Shown here: piece by piece, positions 7,137 through 15,786 of the stretch | How the letters are laid out: every line of letters begins with the position of its first letter | Numbering within the stretch: position 1 is the stretch's first letter | Assembly: GCA_017481925.1 (NCBI GenBank) | Contig: JAFUOK010000068.1 | Span: 1 to 64,000 of the forward strand | Direction of reading: 5' to 3' | DNA length: 64,000 nt | From: Alistipes sp. | GTDB lineage: Bacteria > Bacteroidota > Bacteroidia > Bacteroidales > Rikenellaceae | Program-made: the position numbers and the translations under genes | The notes under the pieces: generated by a model | Told to the model about the DNA's origin: nothing | The model's input: the letters and a program-made list of their open reading frames with translations, nothing else | Database searches by the model: none

Positions 7137-8495
7137 TTACTTCTTAGCAGCGGCAGCAGCAGCGGCACGCGCACGGATAATACCCATCACGGTCTGCTTA
7201 CCCAAGCGAACATAGTCCAGCAGGGCAATACCTGCGGGGCAAGTATACTGGCAGCAACCGCACTCGATACAATCGGGGATACGCTCTACCTCCATCTCCT
7301 CCCACATCTGCTTTGCGGCAAGACGCTGCAACAGGTAAGGCTCCAGACCCATCGGGCAAGCCTCAACACACTTGGCGCACTTGATACACTCGCTCGTAGG
7401 CACACGGCGTACATCCGCACCGCTAAATACGGTGATACCCGAGCAACCCTTCGTTACGGGAGAGTCTATGTTAACCATCGCACGACCCATCATGGGGCCT
7501 CCATTTACAACCTTCACATCACCCTCGGGAAGACCTCCGGCCTCAGCCAACAGAGTTGAGATAGGAGTACCCATACGAGTGAGCAGATTACGAGTATTCT
7601 TTACATCCTTACCCGTAACTGTTACTACACGCTCAATCAGGGGCTTATTCTTCTGTACAGCCTCATATACGGCAACAGCGGTCGATGCGTTGCAAACAAC
7701 AGCACCAACATGGATAGGAAGTGCAGGAGGGGGAGGTACCTCGCGGCCCGTTACGGCAGCAATCAACTGCTTCTCACCACCCTGGGGGTACTGAACTTTC
7801 AAAGGCTCTACCACCACAGCAAACTTCTTCTCCTTGATGATCTTATTCAGGTTGGCAATAGCATCGGGCTTATTATTCTCAACACCGATAATAGCCTTCT
7901 CTACGCCCAAAGCCTTCTTCAGAATCTCTACACCGGTGAGCAACTCCTCGCCACGCTCCAACATGGTGCGGTGGTCAGAGGTAAGATAAGGCTCACACTC
8001 TACACCGTTGATAATCAAGAATTCGGCCTTGCAACCATTAGGAATAGAGAGTTTCACGTGAGTGGGGAACGTAGCACCACCCATACCAACAACGCCTGCA
8101 TCCTTAATCTTTGCAATGATAGCAGCAGAGTCGAGCGCGCACTCGCGCTTAATCTCCGCCGAGCGGTCAATCTCGGGCATCCACTCATCGCCCTCACGCT
8201 TGATGGTGATCATCATCTGACGCAGACCCTGTGCATTGGGCTGAAGATCTACGGCAGTGACCGTACCCGAGATGGGCGAGTGGATATTTGCCGACATAAA
8301 GCCCGTAGCCTCTGCGATGAGCTGACCTGTAAGTACCTTATCGCCCTTGGCAACCTTAGCCGTTGCGGGGGCACCGATGTGCTGTCCGAGCGGAATATTC
8401 ACTACATCGGGGAGCGCCAACACCTCAATAGCCTTGTCGCAGCTCCATTTTTTATTATCCGACGGATGAACTCCGCCTATAGGAAATGTCTTCAT
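7137..8495 (-). CDS. rnfC: Rnf complex subunit RnfC
   Basis: Cytoplasmic subunit of 452 residues that binds NADH through FMN and carries two [4Fe-4S] clusters. The sequence shows an N-terminal biotinyl/lipoyl-like segment, a Rossmann-type NADH/FMN domain with GxGGATFPTHVK at about 138-149, a SLBB-like part, then CIKCAKCVEACP (about 367-378) and CIECGCCQYTCP (about 407-418). The tail is a short Ala run ending KK, shorter than the long repeat tail of proteobacterial RnfC. It starts 10 nt after the rnfB stop. Confidence 0.97.
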   Translation of the reverse strand: MKTFPIGGVHPSDNKKWSCDKAIEVLALPDVVNIPLGQHIGAPATAKVAKGDKVLTGQLIAEATGFMSANIHSPISGTVTAVDLQPNAQGLRQMMITIKREGDEWMPEIDRSAEIKRECALDSAAIIAKIKDAGVVGMGGATFPTHVKLSIPNGCKAEFLIINGVECEPYLTSDHRTMLERGEELLTGVEILKKALGVEKAIIGVENNKPDAIANLNKIIKEKKFAVVVEPLKVQYPQGGEKQLIAAVTGREVPPPPALPIHVGAVVCNASTAVAVYEAVQKNKPLIERVVTVTGKDVKNTRNLLTRMGTPISTLLAEAGGLPEGDVKVVNGGPMMGRAMVNIDSPVTKGCSGITVFSGADVRRVPTSECIKCAKCVEACPMGLEPYLLQRLAAKQMWEEMEVERIPDCIECGCCQYTCPAGIALLDYVRLGKQTVMGIIRARAAAAAAAKK

Positions 8496-8505
8496 AATGT
8501 AATCT

Positions 8506-9375
8506 TTATTTCTGCTCGTTTACACTCTCTTTCTTCTCTGCGCTCTTTGTCTCCGCAGCAGCAGGCTTTGCAGCGGGTGCCTTGGGCTCCTTGGGCAGGG
8601 GATCCATACCCTTCAGAACGATAGCGCCCGTAGGACACTCGTTCACGCACTTGCGGCACAACTTACACTTCTGCGAGTCGATATATGCCACGCCATTCTC
8701 CACCGTGATAGCACCGAAAGCACATACCTTGGCACACTTACCGCAACCGATACAGCCGGCCTTGCAGGCCTTCATCGTCACGGCACCCTTGTCCTTCGAT
8801 ACGCAGCTTACATACACAGCGCGATTCTTGGGCCACTTCTTGCGAAGCTCGATGATACCCTTCGGGCAGGCCTTAACGCAGGCACCACAAGCAGTACACT
8901 TGTCGGGATCCACCTCGGCGATACCCGTCTCGGGATTCACCTTGATAGCACCGAACTGACAAGCATCCACACAGTCGCCATAACCCAAGCAACCATAAGC
9001 ACAAGCCGTCTCACCAGTATAGAATGCGGCAGCCATAGAACACTTCTTTGTGCCGTTGTACTCGTTGGTACGAGGGCGTTTGCTACATACGCCACCGCAA
9101 CGAACTGTCGCTACGGTAGGCTCCTTTTCAGGCGCAACCTTACCCAGGTATGCAGCCGTCTTCTTCATACACTCGGCACCACCTACGGGGCAGAACAATG
9201 CAGAGATGTCGTCACGCACAACCAAAGCCTCGGCCATAGCACGACATCCGGCAAATCCACAACCACCACAGTTGGCTCCCGGGAGCATCTTCTCAACCTC
9301 GTCAATACGGGGATCCTCCTCCACCTTGAACTTCTGTGCTACGAAGTACAAGATAACGGCAGAAAGAACACCCAC
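8506..9375 (-). CDS. rnfB: Rnf complex ferredoxin-like subunit RnfB (start disrupted or unusual)
   Basis: Electron-entry subunit with multiple iron-sulfur clusters. From the GTG at 9375 the protein has 289 residues: a cut-short membrane helix, the Cys36-x-x-Cys39-x(4)-Cys44 cluster of the Fe-S domain, then several ferredoxin-type sites including CTACGACVKACP and CKLCRKCVNECP. The membrane helix should be longer, and in-frame codons upstream do encode ISTILTLCIVG, but no ATG lies in that frame before a double stop. The ATG that overlaps the rseC stop as ATGA (9413) is in another frame that stops after 8 codons. One extra base between 9411 and 9405 would restore a full-length start, so a 1-nt deletion, sequencing error or non-ATG start must be considered. 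Confidence 0.9.
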   Translation of the reverse strand: MGVLSAVILYFVAQKFKVEEDPRIDEVEKMLPGANCGGCGFAGCRAMAEALVVRDDISALFCPVGGAECMKKTAAYLGKVAPEKEPTVATVRCGGVCSKRPRTNEYNGTKKCSMAAAFYTGETACAYGCLGYGDCVDACQFGAIKVNPETGIAEVDPDKCTACGACVKACPKGIIELRKKWPKNRAVYVSCVSKDKGAVTMKACKAGCIGCGKCAKVCAFGAITVENGVAYIDSQKCKLCRKCVNECPTGAIVLKGMDPLPKEPKAPAAKPAAAETKSAEKKESVNEQK

Positions 9376-9409
9376 AATACAGAGGGTCAGAATTGTTGAA
9401 ATAATACCG

Positions 9410-9832
9410 TCATTTTGTTTGTTTAATTATTATAAATTTTATTCGATTTTTCAATTTATCACGCGTCAGGTACAGCACCACATACCACGCTGCCACACCC
9501 GCCAAAGCGGCCAATACAGCCACACCTTCGCTTGCGCCAACGGCAATAGCACCGACAAGCATAAGCGTTAAAACAAAAAAAGGCGCCACATAGGCCAAAA
9601 AGACCGATTTGGAACCCATATTTCTCTGCATAAGAGCCACTTCCACACTATCTCCCACAACGAAAGACGAAGCCTCCGCGGTCTCCACCTCGACGATTTT
9701 ATCGGTCTGCTCCGATGCTCCACACACACCCTTTGCATGGCAAGCGCTGCAAGCACTATTGACCGTCATACGCACAAAGACACTCTGCCCCTGGATGCGT
9801 ATAACCTCTCCACAATGTTTGACCGCTGCCAT
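9410..9832 (-). CDS. rseC: RseC/SoxR-reducing-system family membrane protein
   Basis: A 140-residue protein with a cytoplasmic N-terminal domain holding Cys28-x-x-Cys31-x(5)-Cys37 (CSACHAKGVC), then two membrane helices at about 73-118 and a basic tail. This is the RseC_MucC layout. In Bacteroidetes the gene regularly sits just upstream of rnfB, and here its TGA stop overlaps an ATG at 9413, showing the intended coupling to rnfB. It is thought to help assemble or reduce Rnf or SoxR; its exact action is not known. The nadE stop is 12 nt upstream. Confidence 0.88.
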   Translation of the reverse strand: MAAVKHCGEVIRIQGQSVFVRMTVNSACSACHAKGVCGASEQTDKIVEVETAEASSFVVGDSVEVALMQRNMGSKSVFLAYVAPFFVLTLMLVGAIAVGASEGVAVLAALAGVAAWYVVLYLTRDKLKNRIKFIIIKQTK

Positions 9833-9844
9833 ACCCCAATCTGT

Positions 9845-11428
9845 TTAGTAACCGTATTTATTAACCAACGGGAACAGACACTCGTGACGGAACGAACGAG
9901 TCGAAAGACGCAACACGGGAGGATACTGGTAACGTTTCTTCACGTTCTGCATCACCATAGAGTGAATCTTCTCCACCACCTCGGCATCAAAACCTGCATT
10001 AACAATCTCCTCGCGGTGCTGGCCCTCCTCAATCATACGATAGAGTATGGCATCGACAACCTCGTAGGGAGGCAGGATGTCGCTATCCTTCTGATTGGGA
10101 CGGAGTTCCGACGTGGGCTCTTTCTTTAAGATTATATCGGGAATAACATTAGCGAAACGATTGTTGATATAACGGGCAAGGTCATAGATCTCGCTCTTGT
10201 AGAGGTCACCCGTGGGGCTGAACGCTCCCGACGTATCGCCATAGAGCGTACACCAGCCGATAGCGTTCTCACTCTTATTTGACGAGTTCAGGAACACATA
10301 ACCCTCCTTATTCTGCAACGCCATCAAAAGCACGGTGCGGATACGCGACTGGATATTCTCCTCCGTTGCGTCAAACTCCGTACCACCCGTAACGGGCTTC
10401 AGCGTATCCATGATAGCGGTGTATGCCTCCGTGATGGGTAATACGCTATACTCGATACCCAGATTCTCGGCCAACATCTTTGCATCCTCGACAGACTCAT
10501 CCGATGAGAACTGCGACGGCATCATCAGACCCTTCACATTCTCCTTGCCCAGAGCACCCACGGCCAGACAAGCCACCACCGACGAGTCGATACCACCCGA
10601 CAGACCAACGCAAGCTTTCTTGTAACCGCTCTTATGGAAGTAATCTCTTAGACCCAGACAAGCGGCGTGATATACCATACGGGTACGGTCGTTATAGGTT
10701 GTATAGGGGACATTCACGGGCTTGTGCTCGGCAAGCGTATCGAAGAGTACGAAATCCTCCTCGAAACTCTTCATATAGAGCTCTATCTCGCCCTGCTTAT
10801 TCATAATACCCGACGTACCATCGTAAACGATATCGCCCGAGCCTCCGACCTGATTGATGATGATGATATTGCGACCCTCCGAGTAGGCCAGGCTGCGCAA
10901 CATCTCCAGGCGTCGTGAAAGCAGGCCCTTGCCATAACGGCGTGAATTGACATTTACCACGAAGTTGGCCTTTGAGTCGATCTCCGAGAGGTGAGCCAGA
11001 TCATTACCCACCATAATTGCGATATTGCGGCCACAGATATTGACTGTCTTATAACCCTCACCCTCGACGATAAAGCCCATCTCACGACGCGCCGTAACGT
11101 ACTGTTTCTCGACAATCTGATCCACACGACCATTGCGCAACACGGCAGCAGCACTAACGGCTCCGCGCTCGGTCAAGATGGGGGAGCCAACGATGGCTGT
11201 CACCCTTGTACAAGCCTCGGCAATCTGCTCCAAAGCCTCCTCGCACATGGTAAGGAAGGTGGTTTTACGCAACAATGCGTAGGCGGGAGTACCACTTATG
11301 GCATACTCCGCAAAGAGCACCAAATCGGCACCCTCGGTCTCGGCCCGACGAACAGCATCGATAATTTTAGCGACATTGCCGTCGATATCTCCAATAGTAT
11401 AATTTAATTGGGCAAGAGCAATCTTCAT
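9845..11428 (-). CDS. nadE: NAD+ synthase with degenerate glutaminase domain
   Basis: Makes NAD+ from deamido-NAD+ and ATP. The 527 residues comprise an N-terminal nitrilase-like amidase domain (about 1-230) and a C-terminal N-type ATP pyrophosphatase domain with the P-loop SGGIDSS at 277-283. In the amidase domain Glu41 and a Lys near 108 fit the Glu-Lys-Cys triad, but the position of the nucleophilic Cys (usually ICED) reads Val-Gly141-Asn-Asp, so Cys is replaced by Gly. The enzyme may thus use free ammonia only, or draw on another amidase. It heads the rseC-rnf operon, linking NAD supply with a complex that reduces NAD. Confidence 0.92.
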   Translation of the reverse strand: MKIALAQLNYTIGDIDGNVAKIIDAVRRAETEGADLVLFAEYAISGTPAYALLRKTTFLTMCEEALEQIAEACTRVTAIVGSPILTERGAVSAAAVLRNGRVDQIVEKQYVTARREMGFIVEGEGYKTVNICGRNIAIMVGNDLAHLSEIDSKANFVVNVNSRRYGKGLLSRRLEMLRSLAYSEGRNIIIINQVGGSGDIVYDGTSGIMNKQGEIELYMKSFEEDFVLFDTLAEHKPVNVPYTTYNDRTRMVYHAACLGLRDYFHKSGYKKACVGLSGGIDSSVVACLAVGALGKENVKGLMMPSQFSSDESVEDAKMLAENLGIEYSVLPITEAYTAIMDTLKPVTGGTEFDATEENIQSRIRTVLLMALQNKEGYVFLNSSNKSENAIGWCTLYGDTSGAFSPTGDLYKSEIYDLARYINNRFANVIPDIILKKEPTSELRPNQKDSDILPPYEVVDAILYRMIEEGQHREEIVNAGFDAEVVEKIHSMVMQNVKKRYQYPPVLRLSTRSFRHECLFPLVNKYGY

Positions 11429-11461
11429 CTTCTGGTGAAATGGTTACAATACAAATACGCC

Positions 11462-11470
11462 GCAAAGGTA
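11462..11470 (-). promoter_or_regulatory. Promoter of nadE-rseC-rnf operon
   Basis: Minus-strand TACCTTTGC lies about 34 nt upstream of the nadE ATG. A TTTG is found about 16 nt further upstream, slightly closer than the usual 19. Confidence 0.6.
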
Positions 11471-11514
11471 GCAATTATTTTATAAACAAAGGAATAATCA
11501 GATATGATTTTGCA

Positions 11515-11551
11515 CAAAAAAGGGGAAGAATCTACCTCGATTCCTCCCCTT
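11515..11551 (-). terminator. Terminator after the zinc-ribbon gene
   Basis: Minus strand: GGGGAGGAATC, 6-nt loop, GATTCTTCCCC, then a run of six T. It marks the end of the minus-strand gene series that starts near trkA. Confidence 0.9.
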
Positions 11552-11574
11552 TGTAACAATTCAAATTGGCGTGC

Positions 11575-12324
11575 CTACTCCTCGTTATCGGCTACCAAAA
11601 TACGACCGCAATACTCGCATACGATAAGCTTCTTGCCCTGACGTACATCCACCTGGCGCTGAGGAGGAATACGGTTGTAGCAACCACCACAGGCATCGCG
11701 CTTAACCGTAACCACAGCCAGACCGTTGCGAACGCTGCGACGAATACGATTGTAAGCCGTAAGCAGGCGCTCGTCGATCTTAACCTTTGCCTTCTCGGCC
11801 TTTGCCTCCAAAGCAGCTACCTGATCAGCGGTCTCAGCCTCGATGCTCTCCAACTCGCTCTTCTTTGCAGCGAGATCCATAGCGCGATCGGCCACAACAG
11901 CCTCGGCGCTCTCCAACTGAGCCTTCTTATTCTTGATGGCTACCGAGTACTCCTTCAGACGCTTCTCCGCCAACTCGATCTCCAACTCCTGATACTCGAT
12001 CTCCTTGGTGATGGCATCAAACTCGCGGTTGTTACGAACGTTGTTCTGCTGCTCCTTGTAGTGAGAGATCTGAATCTTGGCCTGGTCGATTTCGCGCTTG
12101 CGCTGCTTGGTCAGAGAGTTGAACTCCTCAACCTCGCCGTTAATGTTCTCGATACGGGTATTCAAACCCTCAATCTCGTCCTCCAGATCCTGCACCTCCA
12201 AGGGCAGTTCACCCTTCACTTTGTTGATCTCGTCGATCTGAGAGTCGATCTTCTGCAACTCATAGAGAGCCATAATCTTCTCCTGCATAGAGTAATCGAC
12301 TTCAGATGTTTTCTTCTGTGCCAT
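11575..12324 (-). CDS. Coiled-coil protein with C4 zinc ribbon
   Basis: A 249-residue protein: about 190 residues of charged heptad-like coiled coil, then a C-terminal zinc ribbon with CGGC and CEYCGRIL pairs. This is the layout of the C4-type zinc ribbon family (DUF164; CT398/CdsZ of Chlamydia), which binds sigma-54 or other partners in some bacteria. Its function in Bacteroidales is not established. It follows the Nif3 gene by 36 nt, an adjacency common in this group. A 255-codon frame on the opposite strand is a codon-bias shadow. Confidence 0.9.
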   Translation of the reverse strand: MAQKKTSEVDYSMQEKIMALYELQKIDSQIDEINKVKGELPLEVQDLEDEIEGLNTRIENINGEVEEFNSLTKQRKREIDQAKIQISHYKEQQNNVRNNREFDAITKEIEYQELEIELAEKRLKEYSVAIKNKKAQLESAEAVVADRAMDLAAKKSELESIEAETADQVAALEAKAEKAKVKIDERLLTAYNRIRRSVRNGLAVVTVKRDACGGCYNRIPPQRQVDVRQGKKLIVCEYCGRILVADNEE

Positions 12325-12360
12325 ATATTATAAGTTTATTTTAGACCACTTTCTGCAACC

Positions 12361-13140
12361 TCACATCATATAATTGACGGGGTTACGCGAGCACACACTC
12401 TTGCGAACGGCAAAGATAGGTATTTTTTTTGATAAAACATCAAATAAAATTTGAATTGCACAATATTCGCTCTCAAAATGGCCCATATCGGCCAAAATAA
12501 TTGCATTTTCGTGTCGCATAAAGTCGTTATATCGCAAATCGGCAGTCAAATATATATCTGCACCCGATCTTCGTGCCTCATCGATAAGCGAACCTCCCGA
12601 ACCCGTGCAAATTGCTACGCGCTGCACCTGCTCCCTGACAATATCACCGTGGCGCAGAGCCTTCACTCCGAAACGCTCCATCACCTCGCGCATAAACTCC
12701 TCGCTCGGCACCGCTTGCTGCAACTGGCCCACAACACCAAAGCCCGCACCATCCGTCGAAGGCTGCATAACACGCATATCGCTAAGTCCCAGCATCTCAC
12801 CCACACGCCAACTCATACCCTGCGGTGTAGAGTCCAGATTGGTATGTGCGGCATACAACACTATGCCACGACGAATAGCCTCCTCGACACAACGCTCGGT
12901 CTGCGAGGCGGAGTTAAAACGTTTCATTGCGTGGAAGACAATGGGATGATGCGTGATGATCATATCGCAACCCTCCCGTAGGGCCTCGGCGATAACCTCC
13001 TCGGTTACATCCACGGCCAGCAGGGCGCAATGCACCTCATCATCCTCACGGCCCACTATAAGTCCCGAATTATCATACGATTCCTGCAACGAAAGAGGGG
13101 CAAACTCCTCTATTGCCGCTGCAACATCTCTCACTTTCAT
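12361..13140 (-). CDS. Nif3-like dinuclear metal centre protein
   Basis: A 259-residue GTP cyclohydrolase I type 2/Nif3 (NIF3/YbgI) protein. The metal site is recognised from THHP at 63-66 and DMGHFESE near 225. It lacks the central PII-like insertion that gives about 365 residues in many Firmicutes and Bacteroidetes, so it is the short form, as in E. coli YbgI. The stop of the MerR gene is 3 nt upstream and the zinc-ribbon gene 36 nt downstream. The biochemical activity of the family is still unclear. Confidence 0.92.
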   Translation of the reverse strand: MKVRDVAAAIEEFAPLSLQESYDNSGLIVGREDDEVHCALLAVDVTEEVIAEALREGCDMIITHHPIVFHAMKRFNSASQTERCVEEAIRRGIVLYAAHTNLDSTPQGMSWRVGEMLGLSDMRVMQPSTDGAGFGVVGQLQQAVPSEEFMREVMERFGVKALRHGDIVREQVQRVAICTGSGGSLIDEARRSGADIYLTADLRYNDFMRHENAIILADMGHFESEYCAIQILFDVLSKKIPIFAVRKSVCSRNPVNYMM

Positions 13141-13143
13141 AGG

Positions 13144-13737
13144 CTAAAAGAGCGATTGCTCATAAAATGGGAACAACTCCTTGGTCTCGTCATCCGACTT
13201 CTTCTTGCGGCGTGGCGCACGGCGCTTGGGCTGCTCCTCCGCGACCTCATCCTCCTCAGCGGGCTCCGCCACAACCTCCAGCGTCTCGGGCTCGGGCTCC
13301 GTCTTCGGCTTCGCCACCCTCTTCGCAGGCTTCTTGGCGGGTGTTTCAGCGGCCACAGCCACCTCAACATCATCATCGCCCGACTCCTCAACAACCTGCT
13401 CGCCATCGCCCGTCTTAAGTTCCTCGCGGACCTCAATCAGAGCTGCACGAATACGTTGCAGGCGCTCCAGAAGCTGCGTCTGGCGAGCCAACTCATCCTG
13501 CGAACTGCGACGCATAACCTGCGCAGCACCCTTCAGGGTCATACCACGCTCCTTGACCAGATGGTATATCTGCTTGAGTTTTTCGATGTCAGCCTCGGTG
13601 AACATACGGTTTCCCTTCTGGTTCTTGTGTGGTTTCAGACACGCAAACTGCGACTCCCAGTGGCGGATAAGTGACGGACGTACATCAAACATCTCGGCCA
13701 CCTCGCCCATCGAGTAATAGATCTTCTTTACTGCCAT
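13144..13737 (-). CDS. MerR-family transcriptional regulator
   Basis: A 197-residue DNA-binding protein. Residues about 7-75 form a MerR-type winged helix-turn-helix (FDVRPSLIRHWESQF, then MFTEADIEKLKQIYHLVKE). The C-terminal third is low-complexity, rich in Glu, Lys, Pro and Val with runs of basic residues, and has no Cys-based effector domain. This shape is common for the Bacteroidetes MerR protein encoded near rRNA methyltransferase or Nif3 genes. Target genes are not evident. The gene is 20 nt after the methyltransferase gene and 3 nt before the Nif3 gene. Confidence 0.9.
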   Translation of the reverse strand: MAVKKIYYSMGEVAEMFDVRPSLIRHWESQFACLKPHKNQKGNRMFTEADIEKLKQIYHLVKERGMTLKGAAQVMRRSSQDELARQTQLLERLQRIRAALIEVREELKTGDGEQVVEESGDDDVEVAVAAETPAKKPAKRVAKPKTEPEPETLEVVAEPAEEDEVAEEQPKRRAPRRKKKSDDETKELFPFYEQSLF

Positions 13738-13757
13738 AAATATATCTGTTTTTCATT

Positions 13758-15134
13758 CTATTTCAATATCCTAAGCGAAGCGGGATACATATTATTAATT
13801 CTCCCTCCCACGCGCTTGACAAAGCCTAACGGCAAACCCTTGTAGAGCACCATATTCACCCCTTCAACGAAAGGCTCGGCACTCATATCCTGCTTGCGCA
13901 GGAACTGCAACGCCTCATCGAGCGACAACTCCGCCGTGGCTACGGCATCACGATTCAGCCCCACATAAAACGCCAGCGCGCCATCGGGTTTTAGCTTCCC
14001 CTTAAATATCTGCCCCAAAGCAACGCCAGAGTAGATTACCGCCAGGCGTGACGACAGGGCCTTAATCTCATCGTAATGTTCCGCTCTGCAAGCATATATC
14101 GTATCGCCAGCGGAGAAAAATCTCATCCGTTTAGGCTCCTTCACCCAACGGCTTAGTTCCTGCTCGGAACGTTTTTCCACCGCTGCAATCACCTCTCGAC
14201 GTGCCTTTGGCATACGGCGACGCGACATCGGCTCACCCGCCTTGCGTGCTACGGCCATAAACATACCCTCACCCCCAACACGATGCGGGAAGAAACGGAA
14301 AGTCTGGAACGCCCCTACACGCCCTACAACTACACCCCACTCCTCAGATGTGGTCACCTCCAATGCAGGCTCAATCTCCTCGCCCCACTCCTCGCAGATA
14401 CGTTGCACCAGCGCCTCGTCCTCCTCTCGGTTGAATGTACAAGTGCTATATATCAACACTCCGCCCGCACGAAGCGTATCAAAAACATTCTTCACGATCT
14501 CCCACTGCCTATCGGCGCACATCTTAACGTTTGCCTCGCTCCACTGCTCGCACGCCTCCTCCGACTTACGGAACATACCCTCACCCGAACAAGGGGCATC
14601 AATGGCCACCACATCGAACCACTCCTCATAGTCGCCCAGATGCGCAGAGTCGTTGCACGTGACAACCATATTTCCCAAGCCCCACTTACGGGCATTGTCG
14701 GCCAACACGGCCGCACGTGAGCGGTTTATCTCATTGGCTACCACCAACCCGTGCTCGCCCACAAGCGAGGCGTAATGAGTACTCTTACCGCCCGATGCTG
14801 CACATACATCCAGCACACGCAACCCCTCACACTGCGCCCGACCGCCAACAGCCTGCGAGAGGATATAGCCGGCAAACTGCGAACTCGCCTCCTGCACGTA
14901 GTATGCACCTGCATGAAAGGCGGGGTCGAGCGTAAAGGCAGGTCGCTCCGGCAGTGTATATCCATCCGCGCTCCACGGCACCGCCTCGGCCTCGAAGGGC
15001 GAGCAAGACATCTTCGGTGTATTGAGTCTTATGGCCGTAGAGGGCTCCGTAGCAAGAGCCTCGCACAAAGCCGTAGCCTCCGCCTCGCCCAGCTCCTGAC
15101 GCATACGCTCTACAAAGCGTTCGGGTAACTGCAT
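13758..15134 (-). CDS. RsmF-like 16S rRNA m5C methyltransferase
   Basis: SAM-dependent RNA cytosine-C5 methyltransferase of the NOL1/NOP2/Sun family, 458 residues. The SAM-binding loop DVCAASGGKSTH is at about 109-120. The two catalytic cysteines are Cys182 in DAPCSGEG and Cys232 in STCTFN. The C-terminal 170 residues match the PUA-like RsmF/YebU extension. In E. coli RsmF makes m5C1407 of 16S rRNA; that exact target is inferred. The dNK stop lies 3 nt upstream. Confidence 0.92.
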   Translation of the reverse strand: MQLPERFVERMRQELGEAEATALCEALATEPSTAIRLNTPKMSCSPFEAEAVPWSADGYTLPERPAFTLDPAFHAGAYYVQEASSQFAGYILSQAVGGRAQCEGLRVLDVCAASGGKSTHYASLVGEHGLVVANEINRSRAAVLADNARKWGLGNMVVTCNDSAHLGDYEEWFDVVAIDAPCSGEGMFRKSEEACEQWSEANVKMCADRQWEIVKNVFDTLRAGGVLIYSTCTFNREEDEALVQRICEEWGEEIEPALEVTTSEEWGVVVGRVGAFQTFRFFPHRVGGEGMFMAVARKAGEPMSRRRMPKARREVIAAVEKRSEQELSRWVKEPKRMRFFSAGDTIYACRAEHYDEIKALSSRLAVIYSGVALGQIFKGKLKPDGALAFYVGLNRDAVATAELSLDEALQFLRKQDMSAEPFVEGVNMVLYKGLPLGFVKRVGGRINNMYPASLRILK

Positions 15135-15137
15135 AGT

Positions 15138-15749
15138 TTACAGATTTGAGGTAAGGGCCTCCAACTGCTCGCAGATGCGATCGACAACGGCCTCGTCGGC
15201 CACAAAGTCGTCTACATCCTTATCAATAATGAGCACCTTACCCTTATATATATTATTAATCCAATACTCGTACTTCTCATTCAGTCGCGAGAGATACTCC
15301 TCGTCGATATTCATCTCGTAGGCACGGCCACGACGTTTGATCTGCGTAACGAGCGTAGGAATACTTGCACGAAGATATATCAACACATCGGGCTCGGGAA
15401 TGAGATTGGTGGTAAGATCAAATATCTTCATATATGTAGCAAAGTCGCGTGCCGAGATCAATCCCATACGGTGCAGGTTGTCGGCAAAGATGTGTGCATC
15501 CTCATAGATGGTGCGATCCTGAAAGATATTTTCATCGCCCGAACGCAACATATCCAACGTCTGCTCGATACGGCTTCCGAGGAACGATATCTGCAACTGA
15601 AACGCCCAGCGGCTCATATTCTCGTAGAAGTCGCCAATGTAGGGATTATCCGTCGCCTCATAGTAGGCTTTTGCCCCATAACGACGTGTAAGAATCTCGG
15701 TAAGAGTGGTCTTACCGCTACCGATATTTCCTGCTATTGCTACATACAT
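15138..15749 (-). CDS. Deoxynucleoside kinase
   Basis: Phosphorylates deoxynucleosides for salvage. The 203-residue protein has the P-loop GNIGSGKTTL at 7-16, a DRTIYEDAHIFA segment with the catalytic region, and the lid RGRAYE, all typical of the deoxyadenosine/deoxyguanosine kinase (dCK/dGK) family. Substrate preference cannot be read from sequence. It is 3 nt from the rRNA methyltransferase gene and 37 nt after the GH3-like gene, within one probable transcription unit. Confidence 0.92.
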   Translation of the reverse strand: MYVAIAGNIGSGKTTLTEILTRRYGAKAYYEATDNPYIGDFYENMSRWAFQLQISFLGSRIEQTLDMLRSGDENIFQDRTIYEDAHIFADNLHRMGLISARDFATYMKIFDLTTNLIPEPDVLIYLRASIPTLVTQIKRRGRAYEMNIDEEYLSRLNEKYEYWINNIYKGKVLIIDKDVDDFVADEAVVDRICEQLEALTSNL

Positions 15750-15786
15750 ATCTTGTTCTTCATTTATTATCTAAACCTGCGCCCTT

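Noticed and set aside
7710..8624. 304-codon open frame on the plus strand
   Set aside because: Antisense to rnfC and the end of rnfB; no recognisable domain.
11566..12333. 255-codon open frame on the plus strand
   Set aside because: It lies wholly antisense to the coiled-coil zinc-ribbon gene and is Leu-rich low complexity, a mirror of the Glu/Lys-rich coiled coil on the other strand.
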